Assembly: GCA_015295835.1 (NCBI GenBank)
Contig: DVEG01000020.1
Location: 331,709-395,708, forward strand
Source of the DNA: Oscillatoriaceae cyanobacterium M7585_C2015_266
GTDB lineage: Bacteria > Cyanobacteriota > Cyanobacteriia > Cyanobacteriales > Oscillatoriaceae
Reading direction: 5' to 3'
DNA: 64,000 nt
Shown: positions 9,709 to 19,484 of the stretch, in pieces
How positions within the stretch are numbered: position 1 is the first letter of the stretch
How the letters are laid out: each line of letters opens with the position of its first letter
The notes under the pieces: model-generated
The model's input: only the letters and a program-made list of their open reading frames with translations
Database searches by the model: none
Told to the model about the DNA's origin: nothing
Translations under genes and position numbers: made by a program

Positions 9709-9774
9709 GGATAATGGGGAATTACTTTGCGCAAACATGTATAAATTCCCCATTCTCCCTATTCGCCATTATCC
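9709..9774. terminator. Inverted repeats between convergent genes, likely bidirectional terminator
   Basis: AATGGGGAATT (9713-9723) pairs perfectly with AATTCCCCATT (9744-9754). GGATAATGG (9709-9717) can alternatively pair with CCATTATCC (9766-9774). The element lies between the ends of psb32 and the DUF4346 gene. No long T-run follows, so it may instead be a dispersed repeat. Confidence 0.5.
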
Positions 9775-9793
9775 ATATTAAATTAAATTTTAA

Positions 9794-10177
9794 TCAATCT
9801 TGAACATACTCTAGATTATTCACAAGAGCCAATTCAGCTCGCACAAATTCCCGCCCTAGATAAGCTGCGTGACTGAGCTGTGTCACAGGGCAGGGTTGAG
9901 TTTCCTCAAAAATTTTCACGCAAAGTTCTTTGGCGGTTCTAGCTGAAAACAGAGTAGTATGGGTGCGTTCTACTTTACCTTTAGCCGGAATCACTTTGCC
10001 GGTTTCTGGATCAACTGCCAAACCGCGCTCATCAATAACATTGGTGAAATGCTTTGCACAAATTAAATTTGACTGGCGATCAATATAGATAATAAAATAG
10101 CCACCGGGGTCGAGGTCGATGTGACGTTGGGAAAGTTTTTCGTCAATCTCTGCTATGTTTTCTAACGTTTGAGACAT
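9794..10177 (-). CDS. DUF4346 domain protein
   Basis: 127 residues. LDPGGYFIIYIDRQSNLICA, then GLAVDPETGKVI and the C-terminal LSHAAYLGREFVRAE, match my knowledge of DUF4346, a domain found alone in cyanobacteria or fused to dihydropteroate-synthase-like proteins. It is soluble, and its function is not established. It converges with psb32 across an inverted repeat, and is on the same strand as lysC about 170 bases away; no link between them is evident. Confidence 0.75.
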   Translation of the reverse strand: MSQTLENIAEIDEKLSQRHIDLDPGGYFIIYIDRQSNLICAKHFTNVIDERGLAVDPETGKVIPAKGKVERTHTTLFSARTAKELCVKIFEETQPCPVTQLSHAAYLGREFVRAELALVNNLEYVQD

Positions 10178-10349
10178 ATTCGTAAAGTTAAATCTACTTC
10201 CAGACTAATAGAGTTTGCCGACGCTTGACAAACTTTTTTGTTATAGCGTTTGCTGCGCGCGCTTTTTAGTAATTATAGTATAATAAAAGCAACGGTATTA
10301 CCGCTGCCTTGTAAACAATTAACTTTAGGATGAGAATCAACCGCAGATA

Positions 10350-12155
10350 TCAAGCGGGAACCTCGATTTTTTTGCTGCCAGCCAAGCCGAAAGCGGCATG
10401 AATGGCTTGCAAAGCTGTCACACCTTGAGATTCATCTACCACACAGGTGATTTTAATTTCGGAAGTGGCAATCATTTGAATGTTGATTTTGTGTTGGGCA
10501 AGAGCTTCAAACATGCGGGCAGCAACGCCGGGGTGATTAACCATTCCCGAACCAACAACACTGACTTTGGCGATCGCAGTATCCATAATTACTTCACCGC
10601 ACCCCAACTTTGACGCCAATTCTGCTAGTAATTGACGAGCGTCAATAGCATCGGGGCGAGCAACGGTAAAAGCAATATCCCGCCGAGGTACACCACCTTC
10701 TATACGACAACGTTGTGATTGAATAATTGTATCAACGCTAATATTCTTCTCAGCCAGAAGCCCGAACAACTTAGCAGCTATACCTGGACGATCGGGAATA
10801 CTGCGAATAGCAATACGGGCTTGATTCATATCGAGAGCAACCCCACGTACTGGCGGCGCAGCAGCAGATGACTTGTTTTCTTCTACCAAAGGAAGTGAAT
10901 TATCAATCTCGAAAGTTTTGCACAGAGCAGCAATAGCGCGATCGCAATCATCAGCATCCACCACGCAGCTCACCTTCACCTCAGAAGTAGAAATCATCTG
11001 AATATTCACCCCGGCTTCTCCCAGAGCAGCAAACATTTGCGCCGCTACTCCAGCTCGCCCTATCATCCCCGCCCCGGCAATACTAACTTTAGCAATTTCC
11101 TTATCAACCATCACCTCCGGCTCGCCCACTGCCGGCGGATTATTACCCAAGGTAGGGAGAATCGCCGCCGCTACTGCCTCGGCTTGATTAATTGAACTCT
11201 TGCTAACCGTAAAAGCAATATCATTAGTTTGGTTTTCATGAATTGACTGAATAATCAAATCAACATCTAGATTTTGCCGCCCAATTTCACCAAATAAACG
11301 CGCGGCAACCCCTGGGCGATCCGGTACACGCAGTAAAGCAACTTTTGCTTGATCAGTATCAAATTCTACCGCATCGACAGCACGAACTATTTCCAACCCT
11401 TCCACTGGGCGAGGAGTACGAACCGGAGAAACTACCTTTGTGCCGGGCTCATCTGTCCAACTCGAACGCACTATCAAGGGAACTCCATAATTACGAGCAA
11501 TCTCTACAGAGCGGGGGTGCAGCACCTTCGCTCCAAGGCTTGCTAATTCCAGCATTTCGTCGCAAGTAATTTCTTCCATTAACTGAGCATCGGGTACAAG
11601 GCGGGGATCGGCGGTTAAAATCCCTGGCACGTCGGTGTAAATTTCGCATAAATCGGCACGCAAGGCAGCTGCTAGGGCTACTGCAGAAGTATCAGAACCA
11701 CCACGCCCAAGAGTGGTAATTTCTAAATCCTCACCAGTAATACCCTGGAATCCAGCAACTACTACTACTTTTCCTGCGTTAAGATGCTTCTGTATCCTTT
11801 CGGTTTCAATACGGAGAATACGGGCACGAGTGTGCTCTGCTTCTGTAACTATACCAACTTGCGCACCAGTCAGGGATATTGCCGGTTGCCCTAATTCTTG
11901 TAACGCCATGCTTACAAGGGCAATTGTCACTTGTTCGCCGGTGGAAAGAAGCATATCCATTTCCCGCCGTGAGGGATTGGGGGAAATTTCTTTTGCTAAT
12001 TTCACTAGCTCGTCTGTGGTTTTGCCCATTGCTGAAACTACTACGACTAGCTCGTTGCCGGCTTTGACTGTATTGACTACTCTCTTGGCAACGGCTTGAA
12101 TACGTTCTACTGTGCCAACTGAGGTGCCGCCATATTTTTGTACTATTAGTGCCAT
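10350..12155 (-). CDS. lysC: Aspartate kinase with four ACT domains
   Basis: 601 residues, the long cyanobacterial form. It catalyses ATP-dependent phosphorylation of L-aspartate, the first step to Lys, Thr, Met and Ile. The N-terminus ([13 protein letters not shown]) is the kinase signature, and the amino-acid kinase domain spans about 1-245, with the [22 protein letters not shown] substrate/ATP region shown here in part. Four ACT domains follow in two pairs (about 265-415 and 440-600), each pair containing a [11 protein letters not shown]- or IRSIPDRPG-type strand and an [15 protein letters not shown]-type strand. They probably mediate feedback by Lys and/or Thr. The gene stands alone, with no biosynthetic partner adjacent. 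Confidence 0.97.
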   Translation of the reverse strand: MALIVQKYGGTSVGTVERIQAVAKRVVNTVKAGNELVVVVSAMGKTTDELVKLAKEISPNPSRREMDMLLSTGEQVTIALVSMALQELGQPAISLTGAQVGIVTEAEHTRARILRIETERIQKHLNAGKVVVVAGFQGITGEDLEITTLGRGGSDTSAVALAAALRADLCEIYTDVPGILTADPRLVPDAQLMEEITCDEMLELASLGAKVLHPRSVEIARNYGVPLIVRSSWTDEPGTKVVSPVRTPRPVEGLEIVRAVDAVEFDTDQAKVALLRVPDRPGVAARLFGEIGRQNLDVDLIIQSIHENQTNDIAFTVSKSSINQAEAVAAAILPTLGNNPPAVGEPEVMVDKEIAKVSIAGAGMIGRAGVAAQMFAALGEAGVNIQMISTSEVKVSCVVDADDCDRAIAALCKTFEIDNSLPLVEENKSSAAAPPVRGVALDMNQARIAIRSIPDRPGIAAKLFGLLAEKNISVDTIIQSQRCRIEGGVPRRDIAFTVARPDAIDARQLLAELASKLGCGEVIMDTAIAKVSVVGSGMVNHPGVAARMFEALAQHKINIQMIATSEIKITCVVDESQGVTALQAIHAAFGLAGSKKIEVPA

Positions 12156-12389
12156 AATTTTTCTCTCTTTAATCTTTCTTTTCCTGGAAACGGGTGCTGC
12201 CCGTCATATAATCTACTGCTTACTAACGCAGCTGGTGCAAAACAGGTAAGCTGGGATTTGGGGTTTGGGGGATTGTAGGTTGGCTTGTTTATTGACGGGT
12301 TACAGGGGAGCTGATAAAGTTATGTATATATTAATAATATGGTGAAGTTGGTGAGACAATAAATTAGTGCTTTTCTGGGAAAATAAATA

Positions 12390-13895
12390 ATGGTACAAGT
12401 TCCTGCTCCACTTTCTGAAATAAAAAATTTAAACTCTGTGGCAGATTTGGCTGCTATGGCGATCGCATTGATTCGTAAAGCTGGTTGCGAATACGGAGAT
12501 ATCCGCTTGTGTTCATACCGCTACCAAAATTTAAGAGCACGCGATCACTCTTTGGAACTACTCTCGGATAATATTAATTCAGGATTTGGAGTGCGGGTAC
12601 TACTAAATGGGGCTTGGGGATTCGCTGCTAGCCCCCACAAAACTCCAGAAGAAATTGTACGAATTGTCGATAAAGCAGTAGAAATTGCTAAGGGAAGTCG
12701 CCTCAGTCAAAAAAACCGAGTGCAGTTAGTTCCGGTTGAAGCCTACCGCGATAATTATGTAACTCCAATTGAAATCGAACCGTTTGAAATAGCGATCGCC
12801 GAAAAAGCTGAACTGCTTCTTACTATCAATGATCGTCTTTTATCCTATAGCAAGAAAGGGATAAAAAAAGCTAACTCTTTTATTTATTTAAGCCGCGAAG
12901 AGAAAACTTTTGCCTCAACGGAAGGGTCCCTAATAGAACAAACTTTATATCGCAGTTATGCAGGATATAACTGTACGGCAGTTGCTAATGGCGACGTTCA
13001 AAGTCGCAGTTATGAAAGAGCGCCACTAAATCTCGGTTATGAAAATGTAAACGCGCAGGATTTATTAAGTCAAATTGAAAGGGTGGCAGAAGAAGCAATA
13101 GAAAAAGTAAAGGCACCAAAAGGCAAATATGGCTGCAGCACGCTGATATTAAAACCAACAAATCTGTGGCTGACAATTCATGAATCTGTAGGGCACCCTA
13201 CGGAACTAGATAGAGTTTTAGGATATGAAGCAAATTTTGCGGGCACTAGCTTTGCAACTCCTGATAAATTAAGAAAACTGCGATATGCCGCTCCTTGGAT
13301 AAATTTTAAATGCGATCGCACTCAACCAGGAGGGCGTGCTACAGTTGGATACGATGACGAGGGAGTAAAATCTCAAGAGTGGTACGTCGTTAAAGACGGT
13401 ATTTTAGTAGATTATCTCACGGATCGCGAAACTGCCTACCGAATAGGGCGCGGTAGCAGCAATGGCTGTTCATTTGCTGACAGTTGGGGAAGTATACCGA
13501 TAGTGCGTATTCCCAATTTAGGATTAGAACCGGGAGCGGAAGGAGGCAGTAATACTGCTACATTAGAAGAAATGATTGCTGATACCGAAGACGGGATTTT
13601 AATTGATGGAATTGGTAGTTATTCTATTGATCAGCAGCGGCGGAATTTTCAATTTGGTGGTGATGCATTTTGGAAAATTAAAAAAGGCAAAATAGTAGGA
13701 ATGCTCAAAGATATTGTATATCACAGTATGACTACGGATTTTTGGAATAGTGTAGACGCGATCGCTCCGGCATCAGAACTACAACAGTGGGGGACTAATA
13801 TGTGTGGGAAAGGTGAACCAATGCAAATAGCTCAAATGACACACGCCTGTGTGCCCGTACGAGTGCGTAATATTGAAATTGGGGTAGCATCGTAA
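12390..13895 (+). CDS. tldD: TldD family metalloprotease subunit
   Basis: 501 residues, full length. HESVGHPTELD is the zinc-binding HExxxH-type motif of TldD, placed centrally as expected. In other bacteria TldD forms a heterodimer with TldE (PmbA) and degrades unfolded or leader peptides, for example in the maturation of ribosomal peptides such as microcin B17. The tldE gene follows 27 bases downstream on the same strand, so the pair is an operon. No RiPP precursor or maturation enzyme is evident within the window. Confidence 0.95.
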   Translation: MVQVPAPLSEIKNLNSVADLAAMAIALIRKAGCEYGDIRLCSYRYQNLRARDHSLELLSDNINSGFGVRVLLNGAWGFAASPHKTPEEIVRIVDKAVEIAKGSRLSQKNRVQLVPVEAYRDNYVTPIEIEPFEIAIAEKAELLLTINDRLLSYSKKGIKKANSFIYLSREEKTFASTEGSLIEQTLYRSYAGYNCTAVANGDVQSRSYERAPLNLGYENVNAQDLLSQIERVAEEAIEKVKAPKGKYGCSTLILKPTNLWLTIHESVGHPTELDRVLGYEANFAGTSFATPDKLRKLRYAAPWINFKCDRTQPGGRATVGYDDEGVKSQEWYVVKDGILVDYLTDRETAYRIGRGSSNGCSFADSWGSIPIVRIPNLGLEPGAEGGSNTATLEEMIADTEDGILIDGIGSYSIDQQRRNFQFGGDAFWKIKKGKIVGMLKDIVYHSMTTDFWNSVDAIAPASELQQWGTNMCGKGEPMQIAQMTHACVPVRVRNIEIGVAS

Positions 13896-13922
13896 AAAAA
13901 TAGGTAAAATGGAGTAGAAAAA

Positions 13923-15269
13923 GTGACAATAGCAACAGCACAAACAATTATAAGCGAAGAGGAAGCGCTATCAATAATAGAGTCAGTAATAAAACAATCG
14001 GCAGCGGAAGGAGTATTTGTAAGTATCAGCGCAGGAGAAGAAAATATAAGCCGTTTTTCAGAAAATCAAATCAGCCAAAATGTAAGCAAAAAACAGCTAA
14101 GATTGACTGTAACCAGTAATTTTGGCAATCGGCAAGCATCAGCTTCAACTACAGAAATAAATGCAGAAGCGATCGCAGAAACCGTACGGCGCTCAGAAGA
14201 ATTAGCCCGCATTGCACCAGAAGATCCAGAATGGATGCCGCTGTTAGAGCCGCAAAACTACGAGCAACGTAAGCCAGGTTTCGATGCAGCAACGGCAACT
14301 CTTTCCCCACTTGTAAGAGGAGAAATAGTAAAAAAAGTATGCGATCGCAGTGCAAAAGCAGGGGTTAAAGGGTGCGGTACTTTCAGCACAGAGATATCTC
14401 TACAAGCAATAGGAAATTCCCTCGGTTTGAGAGCAAGCGAGCGCACTACAAAAGCCGATTTCAGTTTTACTGCCCGTCTAGAAGACGGTTCAAGTTGGGA
14501 TCACCGCACCGCTATCTCAACAGAAGAATTACCCATAGAAGAAATAACAGAACAACAGATAGAAAAAGCCCTCGCATCTCGCCACCCCAGAGAAATCTCC
14601 CCCGGCACATATCCAGTCATTTTATCAGGCGCTGCTTTCGCAGAATTACTTTCATGGGTAGTGTGGAATCTCGACGCCAGAGCAGCAGACGAAGGGCGCT
14701 CTTTCATGTCACGTATCGATGCAACAGGCTCCCCTGTAGGCAATCGCCTCGGAGAGCAAATGTTCAGCCCTTTAGTACAACTGCAGCGCTATCCAGCTCA
14801 TCCCTTACTCCAATCTAGTACCTTTTTTAGCGACGGGCTTAGTAACTATTATTTAGAAATAATCAAGAACGGCATTCCTCAAACCCTGTATTATAGCCGT
14901 TACTGGGGTAAAAACAAGGGGTTTGCCCCAACCGGTATTCTGTCTCCAATTGTTATGATAGGTTCAGATAAAAATTTATCGCAACTAATTGCCGAGACAG
15001 AGCGGGCAATTTTAATAAGCCGAGCTTGGTATGTTCGCTACGTAAATCCTCGTACCCTAGAGGTAACAGGAATGACACGCGACGGTACATTTTGGATTGA
15101 AGATGGCGCGATCGCATTTCCGATTAAAAACTTACGCTTTAATCAAGTATTACCCGATATGCTCCGCGACATAGACGCCCTAGGCACCCCACAGCGTTTC
15201 GGCAACAACGTCGTGCCGGAAGTACGAGTGCGAGCATTCAACTTCACAAGCCTCACCGACAGCATTTAA
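13923..15269 (+). CDS. tldE: TldE/PmbA-family protease partner
   Basis: 448 residues from a GTG start. It shares the TldD/PmbA fold but lacks the HExxxH zinc motif, as expected for the non-catalytic TldE half. The C-terminal region (GMTRDGTFWIEDGAIAFPIK) is typical of PmbA. Its place immediately after tldD supports a heterodimeric cytoplasmic protease. It converges with the dacB-like gene, with only 16 bases between the stops. Confidence 0.93.
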   Translation: MTIATAQTIISEEEALSIIESVIKQSAAEGVFVSISAGEENISRFSENQISQNVSKKQLRLTVTSNFGNRQASASTTEINAEAIAETVRRSEELARIAPEDPEWMPLLEPQNYEQRKPGFDAATATLSPLVRGEIVKKVCDRSAKAGVKGCGTFSTEISLQAIGNSLGLRASERTTKADFSFTARLEDGSSWDHRTAISTEELPIEEITEQQIEKALASRHPREISPGTYPVILSGAAFAELLSWVVWNLDARAADEGRSFMSRIDATGSPVGNRLGEQMFSPLVQLQRYPAHPLLQSSTFFSDGLSNYYLEIIKNGIPQTLYYSRYWGKNKGFAPTGILSPIVMIGSDKNLSQLIAETERAILISRAWYVRYVNPRTLEVTGMTRDGTFWIEDGAIAFPIKNLRFNQVLPDMLRDIDALGTPQRFGNNVVPEVRVRAFNFTSLTDSI

Positions 15270-15285
15270 ACCCTTTTCCACCACA

Positions 15286-16710
15286 TCAACACCGCCGCAA
15301 GCGAGTAAGCAACAAAACAATTTCATCAATCGCTTGACGCTGGGCAGAAGCTGGCTGGCTACTGTGATTGAGCATAATACTAAACACCAGAGGTTGATAA
15401 TCAGGAGGATTAACATACCCCGACAAAGTAGAAACTCCTGTCATACTGCCTGTCTTAGCTTGTACAATACCTGCGCCAAAACGACGGGGGGCAGGCAAAG
15501 AAGCACGGTAAATTTCCCCTACTGGCGTAGAAGCCATCCCCCGCAAAGTTTGTACAAGCGCTTCCGGGCTAATAAGATTATGGCGCGAAAGCCCAGAGCC
15601 GTCGGCTAGAATATAGCTGTCTGGAGTCACCCCCAATTGCCTTAAAGTATATTTAAGAACATTTAAACCAGCAGCGGCAGTATCAGCTTCTGCCTTATCA
15701 GCAGCAAGCAAGCGCAGTAATACCTCAGCAAACAAATTATTACTTTCTTGATTTGTTTGCTTTACCAATTCCGAAAGCGGCGGTGACTCCACTGCTGCTA
15801 ATTCCATCTCACCCAGATTATTAATACTACTCATACTCACACTCGCCTGCTCAACAGAGATTCCCTCTGCCGCTAAAGCTTCTCGAAATCCCTGTAAAAA
15901 TCGCTCTGCCGGAGCGATAACTGCAACGTAAACCGGCTCGGATTGCGAATCAACCCGCAATTGCCCACTAATACGGATTATCGGCTTGGCAAAATCCCGC
16001 CCTACTTTCACAAATTCCTCTGCATCAGCACTAACGGTTTGCGAATTATTCTCAATCTGCCAGTTGGCCGCTTCTTTGGGATTTACCCAGGTTACGTCTA
16101 AGGGTTGCCCAACTGCTCGCGGCGACAATATCAAATCAATTGAATTTTGATTGAGAATAAGACTGTTGACGGCAGTGCCATAACCAGCTTGGATATCTTC
16201 CCACTCCCAATTAGGGTTAACCTGATTGCCACGAAAATAACTATCTTCAGCAATCAATTTCTTGACTCTGGTAATTCCTTTGCTCCGCAGTTGTTTGGCA
16301 AGAGCGATAAGCTGAGCATCTGTTAAAGTGGGATCTCCTCGCCCCACTACCCGCAACTCTTCTCTATTTGGAAAACTGTAAACTGAAGTGCGAATGCGAA
16401 AAGAGGAGCCAAGTTTTTGTAGGGCAGCGGCAGTGGTGAGTAGTTTTGTCACTGAGGCAGGGGTAAAATAGCGCTCGCTTTCTCGACTGTAAAGTGGGCG
16501 CTCACTCCTGGAAAGGGTTTCTACGAGAATACCCCAGCGCTCTCGCCGGAATTGATGACGAGATACTATCGCATCAATCGCTTCCCCTAACTGTATCGCA
16601 CAAATTCCTTCTTTTATCGGTGTTGTTTGCGCCCCACTTGTCAACTGCCACCCCAAAATTAGCAGGAAGTTGATTGCTTGAGTAATTTTTACTATCCATT
16701 TCCAAGTCAT
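15286..16710 (-). CDS. dacB: D-alanyl-D-alanine carboxypeptidase/endopeptidase (PBP4, peptidase S13)
   Basis: 474 residues. An N-terminal hydrophobic segment ending near GAQT acts as a signal peptide. All three penicillin-binding motifs are present: SVTK (nucleophile Ser about residue 88), SNN in QESNNLFAEVLLR, and KTGS (about 418), in the S13 arrangement with the long insertion between the first two. It trims or cleaves peptidoglycan cross-bridges in the periplasm. Monocistronic; divergent from the neighbouring fused methyltransferase gene by about 85 bases. Confidence 0.94.
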   Translation of the reverse strand: MTWKWIVKITQAINFLLILGWQLTSGAQTTPIKEGICAIQLGEAIDAIVSRHQFRRERWGILVETLSRSERPLYSRESERYFTPASVTKLLTTAAALQKLGSSFRIRTSVYSFPNREELRVVGRGDPTLTDAQLIALAKQLRSKGITRVKKLIAEDSYFRGNQVNPNWEWEDIQAGYGTAVNSLILNQNSIDLILSPRAVGQPLDVTWVNPKEAANWQIENNSQTVSADAEEFVKVGRDFAKPIIRISGQLRVDSQSEPVYVAVIAPAERFLQGFREALAAEGISVEQASVSMSSINNLGEMELAAVESPPLSELVKQTNQESNNLFAEVLLRLLAADKAEADTAAAGLNVLKYTLRQLGVTPDSYILADGSGLSRHNLISPEALVQTLRGMASTPVGEIYRASLPAPRRFGAGIVQAKTGSMTGVSTLSGYVNPPDYQPLVFSIMLNHSSQPASAQRQAIDEIVLLLTRLRRC

Positions 16711-16795
16711 AATCCAACTCTATCAGGCAACAACAGTCGTTTTATAGTATGCAGAAACTTGTCTAGCTGTCGATGTTTGTCAAGTTGATACTGTT

Positions 16796-19468
16796 ATGTT
16801 GGCTCTCAATTCTTTTACTCTTGAGCACTTATCTCGTCTGCAGCGTCTTGCCACTGCAGCAGGTATCTTAAACTATACTGATTTTTGGAATTATGGCAGC
16901 AATACTCTGCAAGAGCCTGTAGCGGTTGTTAACTTGGGCTATTTGCTGGAAACTCTCGATTCTCCCGATGAGCGCCGTGCTACCCTCCTTGATGCTTGGA
17001 AATATACTACAAAAGTTCTGATAGTTGCCGCCAGAGTTTTAATTAATAATTGTAATAATGGGCAAATTATTGATGCAGATGGGTTTGTTACTCGCCCCAA
17101 TCCTTGTGAAACTTACTTCACTCATGCTAGTTTTAAAGCGTATATTGATGAAATTCTCGGTGTTGATGCTATTCCTGCTGCCATTGGTGTATATTTTGTT
17201 TTTCGCCATGCAATCGATGCCGAAAGTTTTCGTTTTGCTCAGGGGCAATACTCTTCTTGCGAAGTTGCTACGCCAAGGCGCCACAATTCTGATGATATTC
17301 TAATTTATATTGCACTATATCGTCCTAAATTTTTACAATTCCCCCCTCACCTTCAAACTGAAATTATTAATTATTTTGGGAGTTGGGAACGAGCTTATGA
17401 ACTTGCTGAACAACTGCTCTATCAGCTAGAAAAACCAGAAGTGATCGCTCGCTATTGTCAACAAAGTGCCATTGGCAAAAAACTTCCCAAAGCCCTTTAC
17501 GTTCACGTCTCAGCACTCAAACACCTCCACCCCCTGCTTCGCCTATATGAACGTCGCGCTCGTTGTGATTTTGGGCAAATTGATAAAGCTGTAATTGTTA
17601 AATTAAGCATAGAAAAACCAAAAGTTTCTTACTTATTTTACCCTAATTTTGATACCGAACCCCACCCGGTTTTGCAAGCTAGTATACAGATTGATTGGCG
17701 CGCTGGCATAATTAGCTGTCGCACTTATGATAAGTGCGAAAATCCGCCTATTTTACACCGCAAAGATGCTTTCGTCGCCCCCGACTATCCCAATTACGAA
17801 CTTTTTGCCAAACTGACACGCCAAGAGGAAGAATTAGGGCTTTTAAATACCACGCGGCGGATTGGCACGCGCCAGGGATGGCAACAATGTCTAGATTATT
17901 ACGGCGTAGAAATAGAAGGGCATCAAGTCAGGTTGCGTCTTGATGCTTTAGGTAATTGGCTGCCAAAAATAGAACGTCACAAAGCGGCTATTATTCGTAA
18001 CGATTTATCCCGCCCGGTGCGCTTAGCTTTAGAATTTGGTTTATTCACTCCAAATAGTACGTTTTTTGATTACGGTTGTGGTTATGGCGGCGATTTTAAA
18101 CGCATTGGCGAAAAGGGTTATGTAAGCGCTGGTTGGGATCCTTATTATTTTCCTGAAAATCCTTGTATTCCTGCTGATATTGTTAATCTTGGCTATGTGA
18201 TTAATGTTATTGAAGATAAGGAAGAACGCCGAGAAGCTTTGTTGAAGGCTTGGCAACTTACCCGCAAAGTTTTGTTGGTGGCGGCTATGGTGATTATTGA
18301 TAATCCTGGCAATGAGTTATTAGCTTACGGAGATGGGGTAATTACCCGTCGTAATACTTTTCAGAAATATTACGATCAGGAGGAACTAAAATTTTATATC
18401 GAAGAGGTTTTAGGGGTTGAAGCGAGCGCGGCTGGTTTAGGAATTTATTTTGTTTTTCGAGATAAAACTGAAGCGGAAACTTTTCGAGCTTCTCGCTTTC
18501 GTTCGCGCGCAATTACTCCCAAAGTCAAAAAGCCAACCAAAAGCTTTGAAGAGTGTCGAGAATTGTTGATGCCTTTAATGGCATTTGTTAGCGATCGCGG
18601 GCGCTTACCTGTCAAAGGCGAACTTGCTTCTGAACCAGCTATCAAAGCAGAAATCGGCAGTCTTCGCCGCGCTTTTGAGATAATCTTACAAGCAACTGAG
18701 CGCCAAGAATGGGAATCTATTGTGGAAAAACGCCGCCAAGATTTACTTGTTTATTTAGCTCTAGCAAAATTCAATCGTTTTCCCAAATTTAGCACATTAT
18801 CTACAGAAATTAAAAATGATATTAAAAATTTTTTTGGCAGTTACAAGCAAGCCTGTAAGTTAGTAGAAGAAATTCTCTTCAGTTTGGGGGATCTTAGTAT
18901 AATTAGAGAGCGCGCCCGCAACAGCAAAATTGGCTTACTATTACCAACCGCTCTTTGCATTCATATCTCCGCTTTAGAATTACTTGATCCCTTATTAAGA
19001 ATTTATGAAGGTTGCGCCAGCCGTACTATTGGGCGCATGGAAGAAGCGACGATAATAAAAATATACACCAATCAACCCAAAATTGCCTATCTATTTTATC
19101 CTGATTTCGACACCGATCCCCATCCGGCTTTGCACACAAGTATGGAAATTGACTTAAGAAACTTGCATGTCAGTTATCGAGATTTTGAGAACTCTGACGA
19201 TCCGCCCTTATTGCATTGTAAAGATGCCTGTGTAGCTCCCGACTATCCGCTTTATAAGAAATTTGCCCTACTCACATCTCAGGAGAAAAAATGGGGACTT
19301 CTTAACAATTTCCGGGCGATTAAAACTCGCAAAGGTTGGCTGAAGTGTTTGCAAGAGAATTGTGCAGAAATTCGCAACTACCGGGTTTATTGGCGTAAGG
19401 ATGCTGATCCCTACCGTGTTAAATTATTACGAGCTGCTCGGCGACGCAATATTTGCAAGCCAGAATAA
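16796..19468 (+). CDS. Tandem fusion of two DNA-phosphorothioation-associated methyltransferase-like units
   Basis: 890 residues, about twice the usual ~480-500 of this family (TIGR04096-type, recognised by sequence). The second copy (about 392-890) is complete: RHKAAIIRNDLSRP, FDYGCGYGGD (SAM motif I), GWDPYYFPEN, VNLGYVINVIEDKEER, then a C-terminal region with YLFYPDFDTDPHPAL and CVAPDYPLYKKF. The first copy (about 1-385) repeats the same blocks (VNLGYLLETLDSPDER, YLFYPNFDTEPHPVL, FVAPDYPNYELF) but has lost about 25 residues covering SAM motif I, so it should be catalytically inactive. The family occurs beside dnd sulfur-modification genes, yet none lie here. Target and activity are unproven. 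Confidence 0.85.
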   Translation: MLALNSFTLEHLSRLQRLATAAGILNYTDFWNYGSNTLQEPVAVVNLGYLLETLDSPDERRATLLDAWKYTTKVLIVAARVLINNCNNGQIIDADGFVTRPNPCETYFTHASFKAYIDEILGVDAIPAAIGVYFVFRHAIDAESFRFAQGQYSSCEVATPRRHNSDDILIYIALYRPKFLQFPPHLQTEIINYFGSWERAYELAEQLLYQLEKPEVIARYCQQSAIGKKLPKALYVHVSALKHLHPLLRLYERRARCDFGQIDKAVIVKLSIEKPKVSYLFYPNFDTEPHPVLQASIQIDWRAGIISCRTYDKCENPPILHRKDAFVAPDYPNYELFAKLTRQEEELGLLNTTRRIGTRQGWQQCLDYYGVEIEGHQVRLRLDALGNWLPKIERHKAAIIRNDLSRPVRLALEFGLFTPNSTFFDYGCGYGGDFKRIGEKGYVSAGWDPYYFPENPCIPADIVNLGYVINVIEDKEERREALLKAWQLTRKVLLVAAMVIIDNPGNELLAYGDGVITRRNTFQKYYDQEELKFYIEEVLGVEASAAGLGIYFVFRDKTEAETFRASRFRSRAITPKVKKPTKSFEECRELLMPLMAFVSDRGRLPVKGELASEPAIKAEIGSLRRAFEIILQATERQEWESIVEKRRQDLLVYLALAKFNRFPKFSTLSTEIKNDIKNFFGSYKQACKLVEEILFSLGDLSIIRERARNSKIGLLLPTALCIHISALELLDPLLRIYEGCASRTIGRMEEATIIKIYTNQPKIAYLFYPDFDTDPHPALHTSMEIDLRNLHVSYRDFENSDDPPLLHCKDACVAPDYPLYKKFALLTSQEKKWGLLNNFRAIKTRKGWLKCLQENCAEIRNYRVYWRKDADPYRVKLLRAARRRNICKPE

Positions 19469-19484
19469 GAGCGCAGAAAAATAG

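Noticed and set aside
14372-14818. 148-codon + strand frame inside tldE
   Set aside because: Composition is Arg/Ser-rich and it lies wholly within the well-supported tldE frame.
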